From Dysidea avara (lineage: Eukaryota; Porifera; Demospongiae; Dictyoceratida; Dysideidae), in assembly GCF_963678975.1 (NCBI RefSeq), contig NC_089280.1:2493001-2557000 (forward strand): a stretch of DNA of 64,000 nucleotides. The letters are read 5' to 3'. The notes beneath the pieces are model-generated. The model saw only the letters and a list, made by a program, of their open reading frames with translations. It made no database searches and was not told where the DNA came from. The translations under genes were made by a program, and so were the position numbers. Below are positions 22,002 through 51,200 of the stretch, in pieces (position 1 is the stretch's first letter; each line of letters begins with the position of its first letter).

Positions 22002-24200
22002 ATGGCTACAGAAGGAGATGATGTATCCATGGGAGACTCCTCGGTATTGCCTGAGGCTCCAGGAAGTCCTTCAGAAACTCCTAAGAGTGACAGGGATGAC
22101 TGGGACACTGTAATGACCACATATGCTATGAATAAGCAGTCATCAAGAAAACGAGAAGCAGAGTGTGAAGACACTGATGATGTAAAGAAGATAAAGTTGT
22201 CACCACAATCTCAAGATGGCAGCAATGATGTGTCAGGTAGTGACGATGATATTGACAATGGAGATGACAAAACAGTGGCTGATGGTGAAAGCAAAGAGAC
22301 ACCTACATCTGTGTCCAAGCGTAAAAGACGCAAAAACAAGAGGAAGAAAAAGAAATGGAAGAAAAGTAAACTGACCCCTCAAGAAAAACATGAGCTTGAG
22401 CAAAAGGGAAAAGCAGCAAAGTTAATTGAAGGCCTTTCTATTTACCTAGCAAAGCACACATCCCCTAAGGTAGATCGAAGCATTTTAGGTGTGTACACAA
22501 CAAAGGCTTTACAGTCAGCTGCAAGACATGTGATCACAAAGGATACACTTGACCAGCTATCATTCTGTGACACTAGTAGTGTAGAACGAGTAGTGTTTGT
22601 GTGGCTGTCTTCAGTCTCTGCTGAAATGTATCTCAACCAACCCAGTGCTTTTGCCAACCTCTCAAAGCTGCCATCTTATCCTTTTTTGATTAAACATCCT
22701 GGCTCAGAAACATTTTGTGAGCCTGGTCGAGATGCCTTCCTTTCCGTCAGAAGTGACAAGGAAGATGTTGACCTGAGTGTACTAAGAACAAAGTGCATGC
22801 TATCGTTAGATTTGCTGAAGGAAAATGGTTACCCTGTAAGGTGTACATGCCATGGGGAACAAGACTCCAGCCATTCTGTGAGTACAATGGATGCCGAGGA
22901 AGGAGAAGTAGAATCAGTGGATCATGATGACTACTGGTGTCTGATTGGTGATAAAGAAGGACCTGGGGTGTCCGACACGTCTCCACTGTTTGCTGTTGAC
23001 TGTGAAATGGTCTCCACTACACACGATAGTATGACTGGTGATGTCGCACGTGTGTCTGTTGTCAACGAAAATGGAGAGTGTGTGTATGATACGTATGTCA
23101 AACCTGATGCACAGATCATTGATTATCGCACTATATACAGTGGAATTACTGCTGAAATTTTGGAGAATGTTTCAACCACCCTGGTTGATGTTCAGATGAA
23201 ATTGAAAGAGCTCATTCCACATGATGCTATCTTGGTTGGCCAGTCCCTTGAGAATGATTTACACTCTCTAAAATTATACCATCCTCATGTCATTGACACA
23301 GCACTTCTGTTCACAAATAATAATTCACGTCACAAACCTAAGCTGAAGTTGCTGGCTCAACGCCTTCTCAAAGCCACAATACAAAAGTATGGTGAGGGTC
23401 ACAGTTCCATTGAAGATGCACTAACTTGTATGAAGCTGGTACAGCTGAAGCTACAGAAAGGTTCTGCTATATCGTTTTCACAAAGTGGCCAGTCTGGCAC
23501 TATTAACAACATTGGCTACAATATAGGACTATTTCAGGTATTGTGTTCTTCAGGTAAAAGTTGTGCATTTATTGATCGATATGCAGGTGTGTTAGACCAT
23601 AGTCAGGGAATTGTTCACTCCATTGTGGCAGAGACCGATAGTGAAGCTGTGAGACGTGCACAGTCAGCAGTCAGATCAAACGACGTATTATGGGTTGAAC
23701 TACATAACGTACAAGATTATCTCTCTCAACCGGGCACAGCATTAGCACATGCTAAAGTACAAGAGAACTTCTTACACCAAAAAGCTCTTCAGGTTCATTC
23801 AAAGACCAGCAAAGCTGTTGCACTAGCTGCTACCAAGAAAGGGACCAGCAAGGAGGAGATTGAACGTATTCAAAAGGAAGGTCGCATGCAAGCAGTGGAG
23901 TGTTTGCTGGAGAGTATTGACATATATGGTGAAGCTTACAAGCAAGAGGCAGCATCAATTAATCAGGCAATCAAACAACTTGATACTCACGTTTATAGTC
24001 TAATTCAAGCTTGTCCTAAAGGTACACTTGTGTTCACAATATGTGGTAGTGGTGAGGTCGATCGAATACCACTTCTGTACAAGGCTACAAAGCACTGCCC
24101 AGCTGAGGAACTGATCCAAAGTGAATTAAAGAGAGTGGTCAAAGAAGCAAGAGAAGGACTAGTTTTAGCACACTATGTAATGCATGATTGCGCACAATAA
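22002..24200 (+). CDS. REXO5: REXO5-like DEDDh 3'-5' RNA exonuclease
   Basis: A single open exon. I start at ATG 22002 (MATEGDD, 732 aa): the in-frame ATG at 21942 lies upstream of a probable splice acceptor and adds only a hydrophobic, unconserved-looking leader. Residues 1-100 are acidic. Next comes a lysine/arginine cluster (SKRKRRKNKRKKKKWKK), a likely nuclear/nucleolar signal. The exonuclease domain spans about 328-485, with AVDCEMV (D333, E335), GQSLENDLHSL (D419) and HSSIEDAL (H467, D472), so all DEDDh residues are present. The tail of about 250 residues after the domain matches REXO5/NEF-sp architecture (domain central, RRM-like C-terminus) better than REXO1, whose domain is C-terminal. 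Expected role: 3' trimming of nucleolar RNAs. It is convergent with the LRRK-like gene, with about 525 bp between stop codons. Confidence 0.85.
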   Translation: MATEGDDVSMGDSSVLPEAPGSPSETPKSDRDDWDTVMTTYAMNKQSSRKREAECEDTDDVKKIKLSPQSQDGSNDVSGSDDDIDNGDDKTVADGESKETPTSVSKRKRRKNKRKKKKWKKSKLTPQEKHELEQKGKAAKLIEGLSIYLAKHTSPKVDRSILGVYTTKALQSAARHVITKDTLDQLSFCDTSSVERVVFVWLSSVSAEMYLNQPSAFANLSKLPSYPFLIKHPGSETFCEPGRDAFLSVRSDKEDVDLSVLRTKCMLSLDLLKENGYPVRCTCHGEQDSSHSVSTMDAEEGEVESVDHDDYWCLIGDKEGPGVSDTSPLFAVDCEMVSTTHDSMTGDVARVSVVNENGECVYDTYVKPDAQIIDYRTIYSGITAEILENVSTTLVDVQMKLKELIPHDAILVGQSLENDLHSLKLYHPHVIDTALLFTNNNSRHKPKLKLLAQRLLKATIQKYGEGHSSIEDALTCMKLVQLKLQKGSAISFSQSGQSGTINNIGYNIGLFQVLCSSGKSCAFIDRYAGVLDHSQGIVHSIVAETDSEAVRRAQSAVRSNDVLWVELHNVQDYLSQPGTALAHAKVQENFLHQKALQVHSKTSKAVALAATKKGTSKEEIERIQKEGRMQAVECLLESIDIYGEAYKQEAASINQAIKQLDTHVYSLIQACPKGTLVFTICGSGEVDRIPLLYKATKHCPAEELIQSELKRVVKEAREGLVLAHYVMHDCAQ

Positions 24201-24726
24201 TGAATCAATCACTTTAAATTTTATAGCTTGTACTAATTTATATACATAAGAAATGTGAAACATAGATTCATACTATATACCATGATTAGGTGTAGGGGTG
24301 GTGGAACCAGTCTTCTACAGTGTAAGCCGTATATGTAGTCCCAATTGTGTAGTTTTATTTTGCAGGCTGCACTGTATGTTATATTGTGCATGTAACAATA
24401 GTAGGGTGGTGGGGGTGTTGACTCATAATCAGTCAATTGAAATCCTGCTTAATTTTTTTTAGATTTTTTGCCCAGTTAATATAACAGTAATACTTAAATT
24501 ATAGAAAATGAATCTGTCAAACATTGTAACAAAAATAAGTAGAAAATACATGATTGATCTACATCCATGTACGTAGTGATAAAATAATTTATCATCCCTT
24601 GCACACTGCTATTATTTAATAATAGCTACACACAACAAAGTTGGTGGATGGATATAAAGCTTCCTATACACATGTATACCAATATGTAGCTACACTATGC
24701 TATATTATTATACACATATTATTAGA

Positions 24727-41339
<16,613 letters not shown>

Positions 41340-41476
41340 GAGAAGCCTTATCGGTGTCGACCATCCCTCACTGAGACTGAGATTACGTCAGGATGACCTC
41401 TGAAGCGTGTAAATACCCTAATAGAACAGTCATTCAATTCGTAATTGTTCTGGCTATATATAGTATGTAGCTACGT

Positions 41477-41832
41477 GTTGAGCTGGATCCTCAAAAACAT
41501 TTAATAACTCATGATTATGGATGATGCAATTACGCACGATCTTGAAATTTGGCTCATGCGGCACAGCTTGACCTGCTAAAAATATTTCAAAATCTTTTCA
41601 TTGAAATGCCTGGCACAATATTTATGGTCTTCCACTATACATTTTCTATGGGGAAGCCATAAGAGTGTAGTATGCATTGCAACCCTTTCCCAAACTTGTA
41701 ATGGAGCCAAACCACACATGTCTATTGTTGATACTTTTATTGTCACCACTAATCATCTGGTTGGCTGAAATGTTAATTCACTTGAGAAAAAAATCACTTT
41801 CACCTTTAGCTGTTTTCAGGATCCAGCTCAAC
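41477..41832. mobile_element. GTTGAGCTGGATCC-family MITE, copy 1
   Basis: Ends GTTGAGCTGGATCCT and AGGATCCAGCTCAAC are perfect inverted repeats. The interior (CTTGAAATTTGGCTCAT, TTGACCTGCTAAAAATATTT) matches the copy at 61508-61849. Confidence 0.85.
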
Positions 41833-44512
41833 TAGCACATACTATAGCTGCATGGTGAAACCAATTAGTTTATTGCTTTGCTAAATCCAGCCAAGCCATG
41901 CATCATTAGACTCAGTATTGGGTGCATGGTGTCTTTCTTAAATCATTTCCCATCACACATGCAGCAGCTATACTTCAGTGATCAATACAATGGTAATGAG
42001 TATTAAAAGAGTCCATTATGCTGAATTTCTACTACTATCCTCCGACTATGTGCTAGTATTTGATTGTGTCTCTCTATCAATATTGACTATGTACCTATGT
42101 CTTTTTGTATACAACGGTATGTGTATAAGCTCTAATTAGCTGTCGTATTCCATGTGTGTGAGATTAAATAATCTCATACATAGTAGGTTAGAAATTGTAT
42201 AACTTTTACTAATTAGCAAATACAGAGATTCTAAGCTACGTACATTTGAAGGTTATAAAGTTGAGAAGTTTTGAGTGCTTTCACAGAGACACGAAGTATG
42301 GAAAACATTTAGTGCTAGGATTGATAAACAACACTAAAGGAATCATCAAGGCGGAGCTAAGCTAATTATTACATTATTCCTGAGGAATGTTTATCCACTA
42401 AAGAATTCTAGCTATGCCTATCTTACTATGAAATTATGTTAAGAATCCACAAAGTATGCAATTTGTTTGTCAAAGTTGTGGTTATTTATAGGCATCTTAT
42501 ATATAAGATCACCTACGTACAGGTCTCTTACTAGAATTAAAACTCAGCATACTTCACAAACATCAAAGTGGTACATGTATTATTAGAGGTAAAGTGATTA
42601 GCTATGACTAATTTCACCATTCACGTTCTTTTCACCAGGATAATGCTAATTGATGTGTAGAGGGTGACATTAGCTGCTGCTACAGGGTGTATGTAGCAAC
42701 TTGCAAAAATAATCCTGTTATATATATGTCCACATAAACACCTTTTCTATATACTCCTATAATATAAGCTACATGGTAACCCTATTATTGTAAAAATGTC
42801 TACTACACATGTATAGTTAAAATATTGATATCAAATGACAGGTGAGAATTACAATGGCTTCATTGCCATCTTGACTTAATTCTCCTTACTATAATTTGCC
42901 ATGCATCACGTTCTCGTTCTCCTCTGGTAATCCCTTCAAGAATCATTTTCCAGCTTTTAGTACTGAAAGAGGAAAATCTTGGGGCTGTCTAAGATCCACT
43001 TCTCTTTTTCTCTCCGCTTTGTTCTGTAGGTCCTGTTCTGTAGCCCCATGGGCATGGGTATAAGATAAACTATTCTTATAGACCATATCAGAGATAAATG
43101 GTATCTCTGAATTCTCCTTTATTCAAGTAAAATCCATGGGAGTCAATGGGAACTGTAGAGAGCCATGATTCTCCTTACACAGCAATGTCGATGCACCATT
43201 GTAAAGTTGGAGAGAAATTTGCATAGAGAATTAAAAGCTTCAGCCTGCACTTGTTGAGAATGGTTAGATTGATATTATCTCCCTACACTAGCGGTAACCA
43301 AACTACGTATCAACAGTAGCATTAATTTAGAGACTTTATAAGAGTAACCAGGGGAAAGTTGATGGAACCCTGGAAAGTACTGCAACACCACAGTTGGATA
43401 AAACATTCCCCTAACTGCACTGGACTTTCTAGCAGTTGTAGACATTGGAGGTCTACTGGTCAAGGCTGGGATGACTGAGACGTTTACTGTTATGTTATTA
43501 GCATTGATAAGATAATAAAAGGTAAAACTTGTGTCAGATATTCCTTTCTGTCTTCAACATAGTTAAGACAAAGATACTCTCTTTATTTTAGTCTTCTCAT
43601 GGATTCCTAGTGAGGTAGCATATATTGTATGATTAGCTTGAGGCTCAGCCTTAGACCACATGCATGGTAACGATGGGACATTTACCGAACAGGTTTTGCC
43701 AATGATCAGGTTGGCAATCCAACCACCTTTGGACCACATAGTCAAAATGAGTCAAGACATGACATCTACTGCCACATGGAACATTTGTACCCACTAATAC
43801 AGCATATCAATCACCCACTACAACACAAAAGACAAAGTCTGAAAGGTACAATATTTTGGTATAATTCTCTTTTATATTTTGTTGTCACAGGGATATCAAA
43901 AACATGCTATTGGGATAAACGTGAACTGTAGTGGTCAAAATAAAATCTTACACAACACTGAGTTTTATCCTTAGTTCTTAGGTATTACAGTATTAAAAAA
44001 CCTGAAATATATTCTGTGTACTTTTGTAGCCTTATCAATTTGCAGTGATAGCTTCACGTGTTAAAGAATAAAAAAGAAATTGTCTGTAATATTTGTTCCA
44101 CATCTCTACTATAGCTTAACTGCTCTGCCTTTTGGATGCGATACAATCATTAGAGATTACAATGAAGGATTTTGAGTGACACTGGATCTAAATCTGAAAG
44201 TTACTATTATATTCCAAACAACTAGGCTGTAAAAATAAAACTACTGGATCACAGCTGATTTGAGCTACACTTGATCTGGATAATGCTTGTATGAAATTTA
44301 TAGCCTGATTAGTTGGTGATTGCAGATTCAGTCATCATCTGTGAGACCTTGAGAATTGGCTTGTGTTTCACAGTAAAACTGTTGGATAGTTCACAGTCTG
44401 ACAAGAGCAGTATTGCGATCACACGATATCCAGGATGTGTTGCTTTCATTTATAGCTGTACAGTTTGTAGTAGTGATGAGACTGATGACAGCATCTAATA
44501 CTAGGGGTTACA
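41833..44512. other. intergenic stretch, no gene recognised
   Basis: AT-rich sequence without supported coding or RNA features. Short frames at 43275-43463, 43563-43745 and 44313-44498 show no domain. Confidence 0.4.
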
Positions 44513-46734
44513 AATCACTGAACTGGATTATGTACTGAACTGAGACATACTTTTAGTTTTTACACATGATCATGATTCTATAATTATGTTGAGTCTTGCT
44601 ACCTAAGGGCTTCAGGGCACCTGCAGCCTGCTACTAAAACAATTAACATGAGGACCGGAGTAGAATAAGCTAAAACTGACTTCTAGCAGTTTCACTACTA
44701 TTACTTTTGTTATGGGCCATTCCATGTCAAATCAACATTCAACAAGGAATTTAGGGTCACTTGCACTTGTTGAATATTCATGTAACTTTATATGGAGCTT
44801 ATTACCTGTACTAATTTTTAGTGCCATATTTAGTTTCTGATGACCACAAACATTTTGAATATTTCATGAAAAATTGGTCCATCTCAAGTAACAAAATTGC
44901 GATGGTATTAAAATCCTAAATTAAAATTTTTAACTCCTTTAAGTGATCCATTATTACGGAATATCACTTTAATTTTACATTCAAAGGTACTTAGTTGAGA
45001 ACTTTCGATCAATTTTATCTCAAAAAAATGCTCATTGAATTTTTTTTGATTGGGTCATGGTCTAGGGGCCCCAATGGGTTCAAGAGATATAATTAAATAT
45101 AATTTTTATGCTGTTTTATTATACCTGGTAAAAGCAGAGCCTGTATACCAGAAGGCCTTATAAAGGCCTAAGATGTTTATATTAACTGCACTAAGTATGT
45201 TTGAAAAATAGGAGAAAGAAGAAAAAATCCATGGTCAGTCTTGAACCTGCAGCCATCTGATTAACGCTCAAATGCTTAAAGGAGTCTGCCAGGCAGTCAG
45301 GATATTTTCTTCTTACTATTTTCATGCATTTGTATCCATAAGAACCCTAGAGAGTGACTTATTATCTCTAGTACCCCAAGTGGAACCAAATGGACACTGT
45401 GATATATGCAGTGGAATTTTGTAGTCTATTACTGCTGTTTGGCAGCTAGTGTACACTTCCAATAACCACTCCCAACTAGCAAGTTTGTCTTACACAACAA
45501 AGGTTCATGTTTCCACCTGTATTGAAAGACCATGCATCTTTAATTAGTATTTCTTTAGATGGGCATTACAGTTCCAATTCATGTACTTTGTATAGCAGAT
45601 CCAATTGGTCCTAATACAATACAGATGAGCTCCACAATAGAGCCACCATGTGTCCAGAAACATGTGGGTGTTATACCTCCTTTTCAGAAGTACTTTCCTT
45701 ATCAAGTCAAATCCTACCCCAGTGTACTTACACAGACCCACTCCACACTATATTGTTTTAAGTTATATTTTATGGTCATGTAGTACAGTGGATCTCCTCA
45801 AAAAGGACACCCTGAACAGTGGGCACCTATCCATTTTCAATGGAGCACATGCATTTTGACCACTACTATAGCTAATATGAACATTTAATTATGGTCCCAT
45901 GCAAGGGAAGGGCTCCACTACACATGTTCATTAGTTGTAACTCAATGAAGGAAATTAATTATTGCTATATATGGCATTTTAAAAGTATTTTATACTCATG
46001 CACACTTTGAATATCATATCAGTACAAACACTGCAAGTCTTGTAAATACACATGTAGGAGATAAATATGTTAACTAACAGTCTTACATGTGTGGATATTA
46101 AGATTTGCTTGTACTGGTCTTCAAAGTGTGCATGCAGGAATGTAAAAAATACTTTTTTTTAACTTTGCAGTCATTATTTTATACTTCTAACCATTATGCT
46201 GCAGGGAACATGGTAGCAATGGATAACCACGATAAAATCTTGCCATGACAAGCTTGTATGATGCTAATATAAATTTGGTCATGTAATAGACATGTAAGAA
46301 TGAACTACCATTATGATAGTAGAAAACCCCTACAGGTAATAATTTTGTATAAAACTTTTATTATATATTATTTCTAAGATGATCCTATAGGGCAGGTGGT
46401 TTGTGTCTCAGACGGTCAGAATTACTCTAGTTATTCTGTTAAAGGACACCATAGGTAATTTGATTTTTGGATAACCATAATATTTCCTACAGAACAAGTA
46501 ATAATAAGGAGTGTATAAGTACTGTATAGCTACAGCATATATTAAGTAGTGAAATCCTTTAAAGAGAGTTTTTGTTTAATTAAGCATTAATTTAGTGCAT
46601 GCTGCTATGCAGGTTCCCTGAAGCCCTTATTTAAATAGCTAGCAAGACTTAACAATCTAACTATAACATGCATGTGTGCATGGTAAGTCATGGAAACAAA
46701 AAAGATGTCAGTCCAGTAGTCCAGTCCAGTGATT
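44513..46734. mobile_element. decayed 2.2-kb relative of the CCAGTCCAGT foldback element
   Basis: The left arm (AATCACTGAACTGGA..., GGGCACCTGCAGCCTGCTAC at about 44630) and the right arm (46605-46734, ending CAGTCCAGTAGTCCAGTCCA then GTGATT) match the arms of 39981-40951, inverted to each other. The 1.9 kb between is unrelated and non-coding. The match could instead reflect two solo arms. Confidence 0.6.
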
Positions 46735-47079
46735 AAGAGTATGTGGAATATGTTTAGTATGTTATAAAGAATGTGTGAATATTAGTATTTTTATTATGTG
46801 ATCATGACTATGTGTAAATGTATAGCCGTTGAGGTAACAAGACTAATAACATAATATATAAAAAGATACATTCTTTTAAGGCACCTAGCTGGGAAACATC
46901 AAGTGGAGCAAATATTGCTGGACCACCCAATAATAACTGCATGTGTGTTACATTAACTATCATATAGCTGGAAATGTGATCATCAGATTAAGCTAGAGAG
47001 TTAGTGACACAGTATTGATAGCTCCACAAGTATCTTTGTGTAGGGAATACTAGTGATGGTTGATAATAGTAATGATGGC

Positions 47080-47600
47080 TTAAGGTGGTAGCATCATCCT
47101 ATTATGCTTTTAATTTCACCTATTATGCTATGCTGCAGTGCTAAAAAATTTAACCTATTGTGTTCAAAATTATAGTCATCCTTTTTGCCTAAACCTTCAT
47201 GTTTAACTAATGATTTTATGCTTTCATGCAGTATATGGATGACAATAATGTTTGGCTTGAAAGCAATTGTTTAAAGTTAACCATTGAAAAATATTTCATT
47301 TGGCAGCCCAATAGCTCTAATGTCAAATGTTTATGTACCTGACTGCTTTATTAGAATTACTTATTAGGCTACAGACCACTATATACTCTCCTTTTCAGTA
47401 TGTAGGAGAGCAGTGATATGGCTACACAATACTTTGCAGATAGAATGGTTATGTCGATCTTTTCCATGATGTCCATTTTTCACTGGGAACAGTTTACAGT
47501 GTGGCAAAATCTACCCATTATGCTAACATTACGTTATATGCTTCAAAGTACCTATTATGCTCAAAATTATGCCAGCATAATAGGATGGTGCACCTCCTAC
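47080..47600. mobile_element. GCATAATAGG-family element with imperfect inverted ends
   Basis: Left AGGTGGTAGCATCATCCTATTATGC and right GCATAATAGGATGGTGCACCTCCTAC (shown here only as similar blocks, with one or two base gaps). Inside lie CTGCTTTATTAGAATTAC and further ATTATGC blocks. Located in the intergenic DNA before the Kelch gene. Confidence 0.6.
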
Positions 47601-48259
47601 TAATCTAGGGCGCCACAAGCTCCAGGTACAAGTCTCAAAGAGTAAGATGTGTAGTCCACACACTTAAATGCAACATAACAAAACGTTTCAATGAACTAAT
47701 ATGGAGGAAGCTGGACAGCTAAGTTTATAAATTGATTCAGATACTCTAACAGAACAATCAGCTACTTTAATACAATAGTTAGCTATTGCGGTTTTGCTTT
47801 ACATTCTTACATGACAAAATTAATATTTTACAGCAACAACTACACACTTACTTGAACAATCAATGTACCAATTGGTTTTTACAACTTTTAATTGTATGTA
47901 AGTCAGAATGGCTTCGTATTTAATTTTACATAAATTCTCCTGTGAGTCATGCCTACAGACCGCCCTAGCCAAAGCATGGTTCACATGCTGAGTGCATGTA
48001 CTTTTGTCACTATGTTAATGACTGTTCACCACTTTTGTAGTACTCCACTTTTATTTGCTCTGATATGATAAGGGCCTTAAAAACATTTTGCACCTAGAGC
48101 CTCAGGATCAATAAGGTCAGCACTGAATACAATATGTATTAGAAATACATATCAATCAGTTATAATTACAAATATATATTCCACCAGTTATATTGGTACA
48201 ATTAATGCTTTACTAACAATTTGCCATTAATAATACAGTACCATGTACAATGTATACAG

Positions 48260-51200
48260 TTACTGTGGCACACATGAGCCAATCCATACAGTATTAGTAT
48301 GCTTTACCTTATGATCCAACCCTCCTACTACAACTATTTTGTTATCAGCTATGCTAACTGCAGCTGGTGCATTTCTTGCTGATGGGATTTGTCCTATGAC
48401 TTCCCAGCTGTAGCGGACCTTGTCGAACATGTAAACATTACTAGTGTGCACATAATCACTTCTTATCTTCTTCACTCCACCTACTACTAGTAGGTGTCTA
48501 CCTTGTATACTGACAGGAGCTGAACGGCACCATGGAGTATCTTCTTGTGAGCTCCACTTCAACTGCCACTTCAACTGGTACCTGGACAGAGTGCGCAGTG
48601 GAGCAGTAAATACTGCTGGGGATATGGCATCTTGATTGAACCCTCCTAACAAGTGGAGAACATTGTCTACTACTACTGAGTGTAGTTTATAGTGTGGTAG
48701 TGGTAGATCGCCAGTAGTGTACCACTGTCCAGTGGTACTGTCAAACAGTTCAGTAGTGGCTAATGCCCTTTGCTGATCATTTTTACCACCAGCTATTATC
48801 AGTACTCCCTGATGACCAGCAGCTGTGGTAAAGTATCTTGGTGTAATCATTCTGTTGTGCTCCTTTAGGTGATCACCATCTAGTAATAATATCTTGTTGG
48901 TTACATTACTTTTAATCATCCCTCCAGCAGTGATCAACTGGTTGTTGAAGGTGGTCATGGCAAAGTAGCTACAAGGTGCATTGATAGGAGAAGGGCTCCA
49001 TGAGTTGTTAGAAGGATTATACACATCTATTTTGTATGATGGGTTGTATCCGGTCTCATAACCTCCTCCAATGTAAACTTTCCCATCAAATAACACAGCA
49101 GTGTGGCCTGCACCACCCTTCACTGGTGCAGGGGCTCCATCGTGCCACTTGATGTCAACTGGTACATTGAACAGGTCTGGTGTGGGGGACTGGACCAGTT
49201 GTTCCTAAACAACAACAAAATTAATGATGATTTTACGAGGGCCAAAGGGCCTGACCAGAATTATATGAGTGAGATGAGAAAATGTAATACTGCATGGTAT
49301 TTCTCTCATACTAGACAATAGTACAGCAGTTAGTAACTATAAGATAAAAATACGCTACTAATAAATAGTCCAATATTTGGATATGTATGCACTTTCACAT
49401 CTGCTTGTGATTTTGCTGCTAGAGAAAATAACACACCAGGGAAAGAGACACAATGGGTGGGCAGTGTTACATTTCCTTAGCTTATCTCACTCACAAGTTA
49501 ACTTCATGCCCTTGTCATATCACAAAAATTAAGGCAGTGAACATTGATAAGCATGTGCATAACTTCCTTGATGTAACCTTTAAAAAATCTGTGTACACCT
49601 GGCACATGTGTAAAGTGTCAAGTAATAATTGAAAAAATAATATATCAACTAGTTGACAATTGCAGCATACAAGGCATATCTCTGTATCAATGTGATAAGA
49701 TGATACAATGACCATAACAACATAAGATGGCACAAAGTCCATAATACAATAAGGTGGCACTAAGTACCATAGCACCAAGTCCATAAAAGAACATGATCAT
49801 TATATTCTATTGCTAGTCAGGCCTAGCTTTGAAGTACTGCCTTAGCATACATAGCTACGCTGGTGTGATGGGCAATAATTGAACCCCAATTAGCTGTGTG
49901 AAGAATATCTTTGATTAGTACCACATCCCTTCTTGTGCTTGAAGCTCATCAGACTAAATGGCGAAGACAGAAGTGTCTACACCAGGATTTCAAAGTCACA
50001 GGACTATGGGGCTTAGCGTATGACAAGAACAGAGGCTGTGGCCTTCTCAACTCCTGTACTGCAATGTAACCACTTCATACTACCTCAGACATTTTACAAC
50101 ACATAGATGGTCATTGTTTGGGAAGGCACCAAACATCACCTGTTTGGGAGGAGCCCCAATTGCTCTCTTCTTGCCTCTTGTAGGTATGGCATAAACAAAG
50201 GTCTTTCAGGTTTATATATCTGTTATCACAAATCCAATTAAGGTTTGAAGCTCCAAAACTGCTGGCTTCCACTAAGGCCATCAGTAGTATTAACCTTGGC
50301 TTAACAGCTTCAGTGGTAATTATAAGGCCTTGCTGTCATCCAGACCACAATGCCCACATTTAATGTCAATGTCCACAATCCATATGGTCGAGTACCTTGG
50401 TTGTGGGAGTTGTGAGTGGATATCCCTCTAAAGAGCCTAGACACCAGTGGGTGCTGCCCAATAGGCATTCCTCTACTATGATCTTGGGTCTTGGATATTG
50501 CTGACAGAATGACATTTATTTTCATACCATTCTTGTACAAGCTTGTTATGAACTCTGGAAAATTCTGATCAGGGAATGAAAGGGGATTAACTTGTAGTTC
50601 TCAACACTGCTTTCTTCCATATGCTATGTTTGTTCCATTGCTCCAACTTGCCAACAGGAGTCTAGACGTTTCTCCCAAAATTCCTGCTGCTTGCTGCAAA
50701 TTCCGGATAGTTTCCAAGTGACTAGGCACAGCAGTTCTGTTACTACTAGAGGGCAAGGCTGGAGCCAGAGATATTGAGTGGTCCAGCCATCCATGGACTG
50801 CAATAGAGGTCATACTACTTCTTATTGATCTGATGCAACTTTTAGATCATGCGATACTCAACTGCATGTGCTAAGCACACACAGCATGCCAAGTTAGGGG
50901 GATCTGGGGGCATACTCCCCCAGGAAAATTTTTGAAAATAGATGATCTGAAATGGCATCTGGAAGCTATAGCTATTTTACTTGCAAAGTCTCTTTCTCCT
51001 TTTTGTTAACATTAAGGATATATCATGGTATTTTTGTACTACAGTACCAATTAATTCAATTTCATAGCTAATTTTACTTTCAAAATTTCAGTGAAAGCTT
51101 AAGCCATAGGGTTTGTAATTGCTAATGCATGCATGTCATGCTCACATGCATGTCGTACTCACATGCATGTCGTGCTCACATGCATGATCTAGCCCAAAGC

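Noticed and set aside
21932..23119. Antisense frames across the REXO5-like exon
   Set aside because: Shadows of the plus-strand exonuclease, whose frame carries all catalytic motifs.
45785..45815. CAGTGGATCTCCTCAAAAAGGACACC as a transposon end
   Set aside because: Looks like a mariner-type terminus, but no matching inverted end was found within reach.
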